From Pelodiscus sinensis (taxonomy: Eukaryota > Chordata > Testudines > Trionychidae): a stretch of 64,000 nt of DNA. The notes beneath the pieces are model-generated. The model was not told where the DNA came from. It did no database searches and saw only the letters and a program-made list of their open reading frames with translations. Positions 1 through 11,439 of the stretch are shown one piece after another (within the stretch, counting starts at the first letter, position 1; each line of letters starts with the position of its first letter). The stretch spans positions 18,835,001 to 18,899,000 of the forward strand of contig NC_134722.1 in NCBI RefSeq assembly GCF_049634645.1. Direction: 5' to 3'. The translations under genes and the position numbers were made by a program.

Positions 1-1830
1 CCTCTTTTTGAAGTTACATACTGCTGTCATGGTTTTCTTTGGAATTTTGCCTTACAAGAATGTTAAGTTGATTATATTATGGTCACTATTACCAAGCAGT
101 TCAGCTATGCTCACCTCTTGGACCAGATCCTGTGTGCCACTTAAGACTTTGTACATTTTAACTTCGTAGCCCTTGCCAGGAAGCAATCTAGGTAAATTAC
201 AATCTGAGGCTCACATATGTGGCTACAATATAGTGTTCTGGAAAAGAGAGGATCAAATATCCTACAAAATTCCCTAGACCTGCTTATCTGCTACCTCGCT
301 AATGGGGAAGTGCAAACCTCTCACTAATGGAGAAGTGCAAACCCCTCGAGAGAGAGTCCATAGCTTCCTATTTAGACATACCTGCTTATAAAAAGACTTA
401 AAACCTCTATTCAGGGAGCAAAAATAAACTCACATAATTCAACTAGATTGAACAATTCTGAACAGCAAATACACACAGTGAAAAATTTCCTTGCAGTCCA
501 TAGGCTGAAATGTATTTCCCCAATATGGTCAAACTACACAAAATAAAACTTACTAAACATGTACAAATAGTGATCATTTGTAGACCAATAGGTTAAAAAA
601 AGATCAGAATAATCAAGTGCCTTGCTGCACATAAATTCCACTTCATCAGGGATACCCCATTTTGGCTTTCAGCTATTATCACGGTGACTCATTTTATCTT
701 CCCCAGTGTTACAATATAGTAGTTTATTGTCACAATAGTGTAGGAGTTAAGTCTTCCCACTGGTCATTTTTCTGTGGATTAACATCTGGCACCAAGCACT
801 GTGACTGCTGAATGCTTTTTTTTCCTGCCACCATTAACTAACATCTGCAAACTGCAGTACTTTAACTCATCCCCATTCAACTCCACTGCAGCGACAGCCA
901 CAGTGGAGATAGCCACAGAGTAAAAATCAAACCATTAGATTCTATTAGTGCCATATATGTTTCACTTGTAAATATAGCTGCAACGGTACTTAAGCTTGCC
1001 TTCAACTGTTAACTGTTGCTTTGTGTGTTATTGTGTATTCTGCTGTGCAAGACTATACATAGATACACATTGGCAGACATGCAACATGAATGCTAAATAA
1101 ACAGGAGATCGCAAAGCTTGCATTCTCACAGCTATTATAGGAAATTTCAGGATTCATCCAATTCTAAATCCCAAAGCTCACTTAAAAGCTCTAGCCATAT
1201 GACTAAATGTGGGTCACCTTAAAAGTGGACAATTCTTGTCAGGCTTATTCAACACTCAGTAGCAAAGCCTTCAAACAATGGTATTCTTTTATCTTGGATG
1301 CCTGACACAACATGGTCAAACTCAGGGTCTTCCTATAAAGGCATTGTTACATGCAGAAAAGGTATAACTAACATAGAAATTGATTCTTGAAAGTGGATAA
1401 ATCTCTGGATTTCTTTCTTCAAAGCTGGAGCTTTTCCCTTGTTGGGTTAAACTCATCCCTGATATAATACCGCTTGAGTCAAGGGATTTACACAAAGAGG
1501 TTTTCATCCAAAGTCTGAGCTATCTTTGGAAAACATATATTTCTGTCCCCCTGCCCTCCTTGCTACACAGAGTGAAATCTTTTGAGGCACTCCTTTTGGC
1601 TCTCACTTCTTGAGTTTTGTCTAGAAACTGACTTTTTTTTCACTCCTAAGAGTCATTTTTAGTGGACTTGATTAGCTTATAACCACTGCCAAGTTTGCTT
1701 CAGTGTAATTCCACTGATGTGAACCCATTTTACTCCGACACTAATGTAAAATATGTTTGATTGGATCCTAGTTTTAAGTCATGGTATGATTTTTTTCCCC
1801 CCAATGACATTTGAGGGAGATTGTGACAAG
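1..1830. other. AT-rich sequence, no gene seen
   Basis: I see no convincing coding frame, RNA gene or full transposable element here. Open frames are short, lack domain-like composition and look like chance. A 25-bp direct repeat lies at 297-346. Around 1,700-1,760 the text (CAGTGTAATTCCACTGATGT and following) resembles the ancient amniote repeats that carry 'TCCACTGACTTCAATGG'-like phrases, but it is too short to name. Confidence 0.5.
297..346. repeat. 25-bp tandem duplication
   Basis: Two adjacent 25-bp units, each containing CTAATGGRGAAGTGCAAACC, differ at a few positions. The small local duplication shows no sign of function. Confidence 0.8.
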
Positions 1831-1839
1831 TCAGTAGTT

Positions 1840-2160
1840 TCGGTTGGTACACAGGCCTGACAACGGGAAGTGAAAGGGAGCAGGTGCCCCAAGGCCTAGT
1901 GATTCCAAGGGCCCAGGGCTCTCAGCTGCCACTGATGCTACTGCAGCAGTGGCTGGAGGCCTGGGCCCTTTAAATTGCTGCTGGGGTGCTGCTTCAGGTG
2001 TTCCACTTGGGAGAGCAGCAGTGCTGAGGACTGGCTGCCCTGCCCCTTCTACCCGAGTCCCTGCCCCTTCCAGGGGTGTAGAGCCAGGCCCTGACAGATC
2101 CCTTGCCCGGGGGCCCACAGTGGTTGTCAGCCAGGCTGTTGGCACAGCAATAGCTAGACA
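1840..2160. repeat. GC-rich interspersed-repeat-like block
   Basis: A sharp GC-rich island sits in AT-rich surroundings and contains GGGCCCTTTAAATTGCTGC next to CAG/CTG-rich text. That phrase is typical of decayed GC-rich DNA-transposon interiors in turtle-like genomes (recollection, not a search). I could not find matching terminal inverted repeats. Overlapping open frames on both strands are proline- and alanine-rich low-complexity translations, not proteins. Confidence 0.35.
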
Positions 2161-2679
2161 TATTTCCTGCTTTTACAGTGTAATTGTTCAAGCTATATTG
2201 TGAAAACACATTGCATTTCTAAACAAATACGTACTTAAAAGGTATTAAAAATGTCCATATCAGCTCAGAAGAGTCTTCCATTGTACAAGCTTTTTCCATC
2301 CCAAAGGTTCTCAAAGACATAAATAAGTGTCCATTTTCTTGCCCAGCAAGATTCTCAGATGGTGTAATGATCTCTATTGAAGTCAATGGCAACAGGATGA
2401 AACAGCATTTAAGATATCTTGCCAGCTCGTCAGCCAGTTAGCTTATGTACCTCTAATAGTCTAGATAGACTTCTCTGTTCTGTTTTCTCCCCTTTCTGGT
2501 GTTTGTACCTCTGTTGGTCTAAATGGGAAGCTGAACTAGATGGGTAACTTGATATATAAAAATGCATACAGAGTATTTTTCTTATTTAACAAAGACATTC
2601 TTAGAGGTGTTTATTTGCAAGCCTGGCTGAGTAGCTGTTCTCATGGTATTGCCAGCACAAGTAGCATTTCGTCATGAAC
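2161..2679. other. No feature recognised
   Basis: Ordinary AT-rich intergenic or intronic sequence between two repeats. I see no coding frame, RNA gene or repeat structure. Confidence 0.5.
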
Positions 2680-3393
2680 CTAGCATCGCCAACCCTCCTG
2701 GATTGCCCAGGAGTCTCCCAGAACCAGCCTTGATCTCCTGGCAGCAATTGAAAGCAACCTGGAAGATCTTAATAGGCTACTAAAAGTTCAGTCAGCAGTA
2801 CAGCTGCTCTGCATGGCCCCGAGAAGGGACCAACACATCCCTTTGGCACTTAAGCACTGGGGGTCCCTGCAACCAGTGGCCGATAGGAGCCGTGGGTTGG
2901 TTCCCACAGGCAGGGGCAACATGCAGAACCTTCTGGCCATCCATGAGCCTAGGAGTTGAACATGCCACTTGTTTCCAGGAACCACTTGAGGTAAACACTG
3001 CCCCAGAGCTCATAACTCTGAGCCCTTCTCGCACCTGAAGTCCCTCCCCAGAGCTCACCCCCTAAACCCTTGTCCCAGCCCTGAGCTCCTCCCTGCACCC
3101 AAACTCCATCCCAGAGTCTTCACTATCTCCTGCACCCCAACCTCCAGCAAGTCTCAACCTAGAGTCCCCTCCTACACTCTGAACCTAAGCCCAGGCCTCA
3201 AGCCCCTTCTGGCTGCCCCAGGCTCAGCCTGGAGTTCCCTCCCACACACTGAACCCCCTTGGCCCCAGTCCAGTGAAAGTGAGTGACTGTGGGAAACAGC
3301 AAGACATGGAGGGAAATGGAGTGAGGGGTGGTGGTGCTACAAAGAAGGAGGGATGCAGAGGGGTTGTCCAATTGGACAGTTGGCAATCCTAGG
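2680..3393. mobile_element. Non-autonomous DNA transposon with CTAGGATTGCCAAC-type ends
   Basis: The left end reads CTAGCATCGCCAAC and the right end, reverse-complemented, CCTAGGATTGCCAAC, giving a degenerate inverted repeat about 714 bp apart. The interior at 3,000-3,360 is a C-rich text of 'CCCAGAGCTC..CTGCACCC' phrases followed by CAGTGAAAGTGAGTGA. The same interior recurs at 48,600-48,800 and 57,200-57,480. No transposase frame is present, so it is non-autonomous. I see no clear target duplication, so the superfamily is left open; hAT-like is the first guess because of the shared interior with the copy at 56,801. Confidence 0.6.
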
Positions 3394-3554
3394 ATGCTGT
3401 ACTACAAACTGTTGAGACAAGTGATGTCTTAACTGTTCGTATGTTTCAATATGAAGAAAAAACCCCACATAATGAAGCTAAGATTTGCTATTGACTTGTT
3501 GATCTGAAAATTTTATAAAAATGGAAATCAGCATCATATCCAATCTATATACTA

Positions 3555-3665
3555 GGGCTGTGTCTAGACTAGCCAGTTTTTCCGCAAAATCAGCTGCTTT
3601 TGCGGAAAAACTTGCCAGCTGTCTACACTGGCCACTTGAATTTCCACAAGAACACTGACGAACTC
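3555..3665 (+). mobile_element. MITE fragment, left end only
   Basis: It begins GGGCTGTGTCTAGACTAGCC and continues with a TTTTTCCGCAAAA hairpin. It matches the left end of the full copy at 19,586 (GGGCAGTGTCTAGACTGGCC). Similarity stops near 3,665, so the rest of the element is missing. Confidence 0.7.
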
Positions 3666-5355
3666 AATTGTTGTGAGAGATATTGAATGATATTTTTTAC
3701 TATAATCACAACTCAGAAATGATGTTGTGTAGTTATTTATGATAAAACAATGCATCACAATGCTTTTCATGTCCGATTTTACCTGTCTTTTGGTGCTAGT
3801 TTTTCATATTATGTTATGATGCATTTAAGATATGCAATATTACATTGTACATAGAGTCTAAAATATATTTCATACATATGCATTTTCTATACATAAAACT
3901 GGAAGGGAAATATGTAGAAGAAATAGTTTAACATACATATTTCTGGAATCTTGATCACATTGGAAAGTTCTGAAGTTATATGCATAATTTAAAACTCAGG
4001 TTTTTCATTGACATGCTTCAGGAAGTTAAATGAGTTATTTGATTTCAGTATTGTGAAGTGCCTTTGATGAGAAAAAACATGGCTGGTAAAAATTTCACTC
4101 ATCTTTTCAGTACATATTCAGGTAAAATTAATGTTAATTCAATTTCCAGATACAAAAACTTGAAGTTGATTTGAATTATATCATCAGAAAGAAATAATTT
4201 AAATTGGGATTTTGTCTGTTTGGTTGTTTATTTGCATTTAAACAGGAAATGATATCTCTTTGAGCCTAATTCTGCCCAAGATGTCATAAGTCCAAGCATA
4301 AGCTTTTTCTAAAGAGAAATAGTCATTCTCCAATTTTGCCATTTTGCATACTAGCTTACTTTAAGGAAAACGTTTCCACAAAGACCTAGAGGCCAATTTT
4401 TAGAAGTGCTCTCATTTTTTAGCTCAAAACTAGCTGAGCTAATATTCCAAGTTCAGCTACTACAATTGCACATACAATTTCAATGAAGGCATGAAAAAAT
4501 ACACATCTAAGTAGCCACTTGTGAATGTGATTATCATATCCCTGCAATTGGTATTTTACATGCAAACTAAATGTGGATATTCAAAAGCTATCAAACTTCC
4601 ATTCAGTTCATATGTTTTAACATAGCTGTGCAGTCACAGAAAATAGCTGTATTAATTCACTGTCCCAGTACTGATGTTAAATGAATGAAGTGAAACAGCT
4701 AACAGACAAAAGAATGGTATTAATTTCCGAGAACTCAATAGTGTTTCAACATTGGAATTTAAGTGTCCTGCATTGTTAGGCTCTAAACTACTCAGATTTT
4801 AAGTTTCAGCACAAAAAAAGTGTGTTCGTTTAAATTTTGTGTCTTATAACTCATACTTCTAGTGGCCATTTTAGATGAAAATGTATGTTATTATCTCTGT
4901 TTAGTCATAGATTTCATTATAGACCTATTTTCAGGACTTCTAGAATGCAGTCTTTCCTTATTTAAACATTTCCCACTTTAGATTACTGAAAATTAAAGAC
5001 TTTCTAGTCTAACTGAAGCATTTAGTAATCTTTATATTTTATAAGGATTGATTCATGTCTTAGGTGCAAGTATTAAACCATTGATGTATTATATCCTAAG
5101 AGAATGCAAAGTAGAGAAAATGACTCAGCAATATACTTCAAATCAAAACAACTAAAGCCCATGTAAGTGTGGCTCTTTAATGATCAATCTTTAAAAATTC
5201 TTTCCATTTCAGAAGTTCTGTATCATCGCAGAATGAGATCTCTTGCTCAGCTCAGCAGGTAGGAAATGATTATGCCTAACATAAATCTAGGCCATTTGTA
5301 CTGGAGAGCTTCCATTTCCATATGTAATTCCCTATCATGGAATCTTGCAAGACTT
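3666..5355. other. AT-rich sequence, no gene seen
   Basis: About 1.7 kb with no repeat ends, no long frame and no RNA-like structure that I can recognise. Confidence 0.5.
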
Positions 5356-5358
5356 TTA

Positions 5359-5780
5359 GGCTACGTCTACACTGGCCCCTTTTCTGGAAGGGGCATGTAA
5401 ATTTCACGAGTCGTCATAGGGAAATCCGCGGGGGATTTAAATATCCCCCGCGGCATTTAAATAAAAATGTCCGCCGCTTTTTTCCGGCTTTTAAAAAAGC
5501 CGGAAAAGAGCGTCTAGACTGGCCCTGATCCTCTGGAAAAAGTGCCCTTTTCCGGAGGCTCTTTGAAGTAGGAATAAGAGCCTCCGGAAAAGGGCACTTT
5601 TTCCGGAGGATCGGGGCCAGTCTAGACGCTCTTTTCCGGCTTTTTTAAAAGCCGGAAAAAAGCGGCGGACATTTTTATTTAAATGCCGCGGGGGATATTT
5701 AAATCCCCCGCGGATTTCCCTACGACGACTGCTGAAATTTACATGCCCCTTCCGGAAAAGGGGCCAGTGTAGACGTAGCC
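5359..5780. mobile_element. Full-length foldback MITE, PIF/Harbinger type
   Basis: The element runs from GGCTACGTCTACACTGGCCC to GGGCCAGTGTAGACGTAGCC and is flanked on both sides by TTA, the 3-bp target duplication usual for PIF/Harbinger transposons. Almost the whole 422 bp is one inverted repeat with arms of roughly 200 nt. The arms meet at a loop near 5,565-5,580 (AGGCTCTT ... AAGAGCCT). Within the arms are smaller palindromes such as CCGCGGGGGATTTAAATATC and CCGGCTTTT..AAAAGCCGG. It has no coding capacity and would need a transposase in trans. The near-perfect arms suggest a fairly young insertion compared with its neighbours. Confidence 0.85.
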
Positions 5781-5940
5781 TTAAAGTTTGCAGTAGGGTT
5801 GTGATAGTGTTGGTCCCAGGATAGTAGAACTCAGAATCCATTCTCAAAACCCCTCACTGCACAAAGGAACAGCATCCTCCAGGACACAGCTCATTTCCTC
5901 CAGAAAGTGCACAACCACCCTCAGAACACCATCCTTCTCA

Positions 5941-6981
5941 CCCCGGGTTCCGTACAAGATAGGGACTGTAGGTTTGTTCTTAAGTTGAATCTGTATGTAA
6001 GTCGGAACTGGCGCTGCTGAACTGATTCAGCCGCTGCTGAAACTGATCAGTTTCAACAGCAGCTGAATCTGGATGCCAGTTCTGACTTACATACAGATTC
6101 AACTTAAGAACCCCAGGCGTCCCCAAGTCAGCTGCTGCTGAAACTGATCAGCGGCTGATTCCAGGAAGCCAGGGGCAGAGCAACTCTGCCTCGGGCTTCC
6201 TGTAGTCAGCCGCTGATCAGTTTCAGCAGCGGCTGACTTGGGGACGCCTGGGGCAGAGCACCTGGGGTGCTGCTGGGTTGGTCCAGTAGCGCCGCTCCTC
6301 GGCGCTACTGAAGCAACCCAGCAGCACCCCAGCTGCTCTGCCCCAGGCGTCCTGATTCAGCCGCTGCTGAAACTGACCAGCAGTGGCTGAATCAGGACGC
6401 CTGGGGCAGAGCAGCTTGGGTGCTGCCGGGTTGGTCCAGTAGCGCCGAGGAGCAGCGCTGTGGGACCAACCCAGCAGCGCCCCAGCTGCTCTACCCCAGG
6501 CGTCGTGGGCAGAAAATCCTGGTCTGCTGGGGGGGAGGGGGCACTAGCGCCCCCCCCCCCCCAGCAGACCAGGGCGACGCGGAGCAAAGCCGCAGAGGAC
6601 GCCTGCAGCGGGACAGCCCAGATGCACCGCGGCTGTCCCGCTGCGGGTGTCCTCTGAGGCTTTGCTCCCCATCTCCCTGGTCTGCTGGTCAGACCAGGGA
6701 GACGGGGAACAAAGCCGCGGAGGACGCCCGCAGCGGGACAGCCCAGGCTTTGCTGCCCAGGCCGCTGTGGGCGGCCTCCGAGGCTTTGCTCGCCGTCTTC
6801 CTGGTCTGACCAGCAGACCAGGGAGACGTGGAGCAGCTTTTCTCACCCCGGAGGACGCAGGCGGCGGGACCGCGGCTCATCTGGGCGTCCCGCCACTCCC
6901 GTCCTCCGGGGCGAGAAAAGTCCCGTTTGTAACTGCGGATCCGACATAAGTCAGATCCGCGTAACTCGGGGACTGCCTGTA
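5941..6981 (-). mobile_element. Tigger-like non-autonomous DNA transposon nested in the PLE
   Basis: The right end reads CGGGGACTGCCTG followed by TA. The left end retains CCCGGGTTCCGTACAAGATA but has lost the outer ~12 bp. Both ends match, inverted, the copy at 37,000-38,003, whose termini are CAGGCAGTCCCCG inside TA dinucleotides. TA duplication and CAGGCAGTCCCC ends are typical of pogo/Tigger members of Tc1/mariner. The interior has no transposase. It is built of repeated palindromic blocks around CAGTTTCAGCAGCGGCTGA (6,020-6,380) and CpG-rich blocks around GTCTGCTGGTCAGACCAG (6,500-6,830). It splits the PLE precisely within the reverse-transcriptase motif A region. Confidence 0.75.
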
Positions 6982-8413
6982 TAGGGAAACATCCAACATT
7001 CCTCACAACGATACAATCACTTCCTGTCCCAAATATCTATAAGGCAATGGATGACACTCAATATAGTTACGTCCAACCTATGACCAAACTCATACATTTC
7101 ATCTTTACCTGAAGCAATATGACATTCTACAAATACTTTATTCAAATCATGGGAACACCCATGGGCACTATGATGGCTCCTCAATGTGTCATCCTCTACA
7201 TGGGCCACTTTGAATAAGAATTTCTGGACTAATGCACCACAAAAGCAACTGATGATACTGTCATCCTCTGGACAAATGACCTCAATGCCATCATAAATTT
7301 CTACCAGCACTCATCCATCAAACTCCATCTAAAACTCCAGCACTAGTTTCCTAGACACTATGACCAGGTTAGACAATGGCACCCATAGACAATGATATAC
7401 AAGAAACCCACAGATCACCACACCGACCTTCAGCAAGCCAATCACCAACCCAAACACATCAAGAAATCTGTTATCTACAGGCATCCCCTCCCCCCCACCA
7501 CACACAGAATACATACCTTAATGCACGTTCAACTGCCTTCACCAAATAAAAAACATTCCACCAAAGAAATAGATCATATCATGGAATCAGTTTCCCAAAT
7601 AACCTGAGAAAACCTGCTTCAATACAGTAAAAAACTCTTGAAGTGCACATCCCTAGTTGTCACATACCACCCCAGCATGGAACTTATATGGGGTATTATT
7701 GAACAGTTAAAACTCATGCTCAAAGGAATCCACATGCTGAGTAGTCTTTCCAAAGGCACTTTCTTGGCTTTTAAACAATGCCCAAGTTCATCATCAGAAG
7801 CAAGCTTCCCACTGCCAGTACCCACGAATTCAAAGCAGAACTGGACCCTTCCAGGAGAGATTCAAAACCCACAGACTTATCTACAGTGCTACAATGAATA
7901 AACCTCCCATGTCAAACACAGCTTCTTAAGATTCATGGTTCCTATATGTGCCTACCACAGCATGTGGTGTACAGTGCACTGGATAGAAGTACACCCCAGC
8001 AACACCTCTACTTTCACCCACTTTCTTTCAAGTGAACTCACACAAAAAGCAATGAAAGAAAAAAAACCCTATCATATCAGCTATAAGCAAGCTTTTTTCA
8101 CAGTGTGATCACTCCATGTCTGACCTCAGTCATCCTCCTTGAAGGAAACCTGCATAACTCCTTCAATGTGAGAGCCAGAAAACTTAAATTCATAACTTGC
8201 TAGACAACAAAAATTATGGACTTAAGACATTGGATGTGTGGCTTATTACAAACCATCTGTAACCCAGTATCTTCCCCAACTCCTCCTTCCTCTGACTGCA
8301 AAGAGGTTAACAAGACTCATCACCTTGAATTCTCTCTCAGAATGGTAGTTTACCAGTTATGCTAATCTATCTGTTCCACCTAGTATTTAGCTGTGACACT
8401 AAGTAACTTTCCC

Positions 8414-8453
8414 AGACCTGAAGAAGAGCTCTGTGTAGCTCAAAAGCTTATCT
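8414..8453 (+). ncRNA. Degenerate hammerhead-ribozyme-like motif at the PLE 3' end
   Basis: The order is stem I strand AGAC, core CTGAAGA (8,418-8,424), stem II GAGCT / AGCTC around CTGTGT, then core AAAA, GCTT and ATCT. A type I hammerhead needs CUGANGA and GAAA cores with stem I re-pairing after the cleavage site. Here G12 of GAAA has become A (8,442) and GTCT has become ATCT, so this copy should be inactive. Hammerhead motifs are established in Penelope-like elements, which makes the reading coherent with the upstream reverse transcriptase. Confidence 0.6.
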
Positions 8454-8512
8454 CTCACCAACAGCAGCTGGTCCAGTAAAATATATTACCCCATGCACCG
8501 TGTCTAAGAATT

Positions 8513-9506
8513 TTTAGCAGCATGAAGTTATTCTGGATTTACAACCAAGAACAGAATTGCACTCTGGGTGTTGCTCTCTCTCAAACATACCAGAATTCCT
8601 CAACTCAATTTATCCTGGGCTGAATCAAAGACCATTGAACAAATGGAAGTTTTTACATTTAACACAATGGGCATTGGGTCAAACTCCAAGTTATCTGTGC
8701 TAAAGTGACTATGCAAATAATATGCTTCTATTAACAGACATGCTAATGATTGTGTTAAGCCTCTAAGTCCACCTAGTGCATGTTAATTGGTGAATTAATT
8801 GGTTCTTAATGTCTTGTACATGTACTCTCTCAGGTGAGGAGAATGCAGTTCCTAGCTGACGTGGAAAATTGGATTAATAGGACAAGAAGAACCCTCATTG
8901 TTCAATTTTAGTCTTGAACACTAGAAGACAACAAGTTTATATATATTGCTGGTAAATATTAATTGAAGATACTCGTTTCATTTTATGGGGTGCTTCTGTT
9001 TCTTGTTCTTTCACTGCTTCTTAAAACTTCTCAAATAAGGAGGTCTCCTTTGTCTATACATTACCTCAATCAAAAATCCCTACTCTAGCACCAGGCTTGA
9101 ATGAACATGAGCAGAGAGATAGGGAAAAGGCAGCCTAGACAGACAGAAAACGGACTGGTGGCAGAAACAGAGATAAGGGGGATCAGAATGAATTGAGGAT
9201 CAGCTATAGTCCCTGTTACATCCATTTACTGAATATTTATCTTCTCACACCCCTTATGTGGCTCTCGTTCTGGATCACACAATGTCCCAACAATGAAGTT
9301 GACATTTTTTTAAAGAAATCAAAATAATTTAAATCCACAGAAATTAATTACAACTCTATACACGCTGGCACTTCAGCAAAGTGAAAATGTTTGCTTCCAA
9401 AATGCCTTTATGATGCAGGGTAGCTATGGCAATGAAAATTAGTAATTGGGGTTTAGTAACTGAAACTGGTTAAGTTTTTTTCCCCCCAACTCTAGTGGCT
9501 CTTTGT
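8513..9506. other. No feature recognised
   Basis: AT-rich sequence just beyond the PLE end, with no convincing frame or repeat structure. Confidence 0.5.
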
Positions 9507-9544
9507 AAAAAAAAAAAAAAAAAAAAAAAGTTTTTTTTTTTTTT
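9507..9544. repeat. A23-G-T14 homopolymer pair
   Basis: A run of 23 A is followed by one G and 14 T, making an almost perfect A/T palindrome. It might be abutting poly(A) tails of oppositely inserted retroelements or simple slippage. No retroelement body is recognisable on either side. Confidence 0.9.
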
Positions 9545-11439
9545 AAAGAGTTCCATAGGGCTGCAATGGTATACAGAGTTCCCTCCATATGCTCCTATTA
9601 GAGGATGATTCCCTAAATAGGAGTCCATTACAGGTATTAATAAACTCTACGAAGTCCAGTAATCAAAACAATTTTATAATAGAGAATGAAGAAAGCTTTA
9701 CTAAGTGCCCAATGATGGGCTTTTGGGTATAATGTCTGACCCAATTTAAAATTATTAGACTTTGGGGGAGGTATTCTTCACAGATATATTTTAAAAAACA
9801 ATCTAGAATATGCAGCAAGAGCCATAATATTCTGTTATTGTCACTGGCAGTTTCACCGGAGTTAGTTAGAACTGCTAATAAAGCTTGATGAGATGAAAGT
9901 TTCAATCCTATTTCCATTGTTCTCAAAACAATAGCCCAGACAGACAGACTCCATTCTGAAACATATCTTTATACCAGATATACACCTCTAAAATTGAGAG
10001 CAGAATTTGACCTATTGAATTTTTTATGCCAATTGTATTCATATAAGACAAGCCATTTGCAACTATTACTAGCCAGTTACTCTTCCAACCACAAAATAAA
10101 ATCCAGTAAACCTTTAAAGGACCAGGGTTCCAGGAAAAATAATTAGTACTTCTAATTAGCATATTAGTTTCCAGAACAATTGAATGCAACACTGCAAAAA
10201 CAATTCATCCCACTTAATCTCTATAGGCCCATACAACACACAAAAAAACAAAGAAAAAAACCTCACTATTCCATTTCACTCTAGAAAACATATACTGTCA
10301 ATTTTCTTCATCCGATTTTAATGCTTGCCTTTCAACATAGCCACCATACCATTTTTATAAACATTCAGCATACAATGATTATGGGCTAGCATCGTAACAG
10401 TAAATAGAATTTGGCCTAAGGTATTAAGCCTATAACTTTTCATTACTCCAAGTCCTGGTTTTAACATTTGATACAAGCATGAGTGACATTTTTCCATGTC
10501 TGTGGCATCACATCTATAACACAACTTAAAAATGCAAAGTTAAGACTACTACATTTTCACAGAGCACATTATTACTATGAAAGCTAGATGCAATGTGTGT
10601 CCCTGCTGGCTTTACATTTCTCAACATACAATAGTATGAAATCTGGCATTTCACCTACTCAGAAACACCTCTTTGAATAGATAAAAAGGGTTTAGCCATC
10701 TGTAGAAAGTGGCCAGATTTTCCAAGTGTTTTGCACCCAGTAGCTATAGTTGTACTCAGTGAGAACTGCTGGCTGCTGAGAACTTCTGGAAATCTGGTAC
10801 TGAAGACACCTATGAAGGTCCTTATTATAATTATTCATCTTAGTAATGTACAAGGAATCCCTTTGAATGAAAAGAACTGAACTCCTTGCATGAGTAAGTG
10901 CAAACATGAATAAGGGATCCAGTACTCAAGCTCTGAGTGGCGGTGCTCTGTGTGATCTGACCAATAGTTTCTGAATTAGGAAATCATAAATAACCACTTG
11001 CAAACTCGGCATGATGTAGCAATGAGCAAGAATTGAAAGACACAGTTTCTACAAGTGAGTTTTTAATTGAATTCTTTTGGTTTCCATGATTATGGAGAAA
11101 CTGACTTTTATGGGTGAAAGTTTTGAGCTATAAGAGAATTTTACATTCTTGCATACCAATATCCAAGCACTTCTCATGCACATAATACTAACATAGTGGA
11201 ATGGACCAGATTGTATTAGAGCTGATTGCAAAGTTTTCAATTAGACAATTTCCTGTAAAAATAGGCCTATCAGAATGAAAAACATGCAGAGAAAAAAGTT
11301 ATTTCAAAATAATCTGTCCTAAATAGAAAAAAAAAGTTGAAAAAACTTCCGAAGTTGCCAAAACATCTTGTTTCAACATTTTAAAAATAAATAGTTGTTT
11401 TCTCTTTCTAAATAACTTTCCAGAATTTAAGCTAGCCAT
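9545..11439. other. Mostly unique sequence
   Basis: I see no gene. Apart from the repeat copy at 10,302-10,425, nothing recognisable is present. Several 60-90 codon frames occur on the minus strand but have no domain character. Confidence 0.5.
10302..10425. repeat. Interspersed repeat, copy 1
   Basis: From TTTTCTTCATC through CCTTTCAACA, CATACAATG, GGCTAGCA and TTTGGCCTAAGG this block aligns, with scattered mismatches, to 13,166-13,285. The closing phrase AGAATTTGGCCTAAG is common at the edge of ancient amniote retroposons, so both are probably fragments of one old family rather than a segmental duplication. Confidence 0.6.

Larger units (their letters stand above)
5784..8512 (+). mobile_element. 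Penelope-like retroelement, decayed, with a nested insertion
   Basis: This is a plus-strand Penelope-like element (PLE). Upstream of the insertion the frame reads DTAHFLQKVHNHPQNTILLT, the run-up to reverse-transcriptase motif A. After the insertion come HNDT-like text, a decayed GTPMGT..AP..ILYMG block (7,150-7,210; compare GTAMGTKMAPQYANLFMG), DDTVILW (the Y-DD region), YKKPTDHHTDLQ (7,395-7,430) and SLVVTYHPS (7,650-7,680). Several stops and frameshifts separate these blocks, so it is a pseudogene. No GIY-YIG endonuclease is recognisable. The 3' end (8,414-8,512) carries a hammerhead-like motif and the phrase GCAGCTGGTCCAGTAAAATA. Naming it Penelope-like rests on the motif order plus the ribozyme, not a search. 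Confidence 0.75.

Noticed and set aside
1831..2209. Overlapping 70-104-codon frames in a GC island
   Set aside because: Three overlapping frames on both strands with Ala/Pro/Gly-rich text are typical of GC-rich repeats. No CpG-island promoter with a downstream exon was found.
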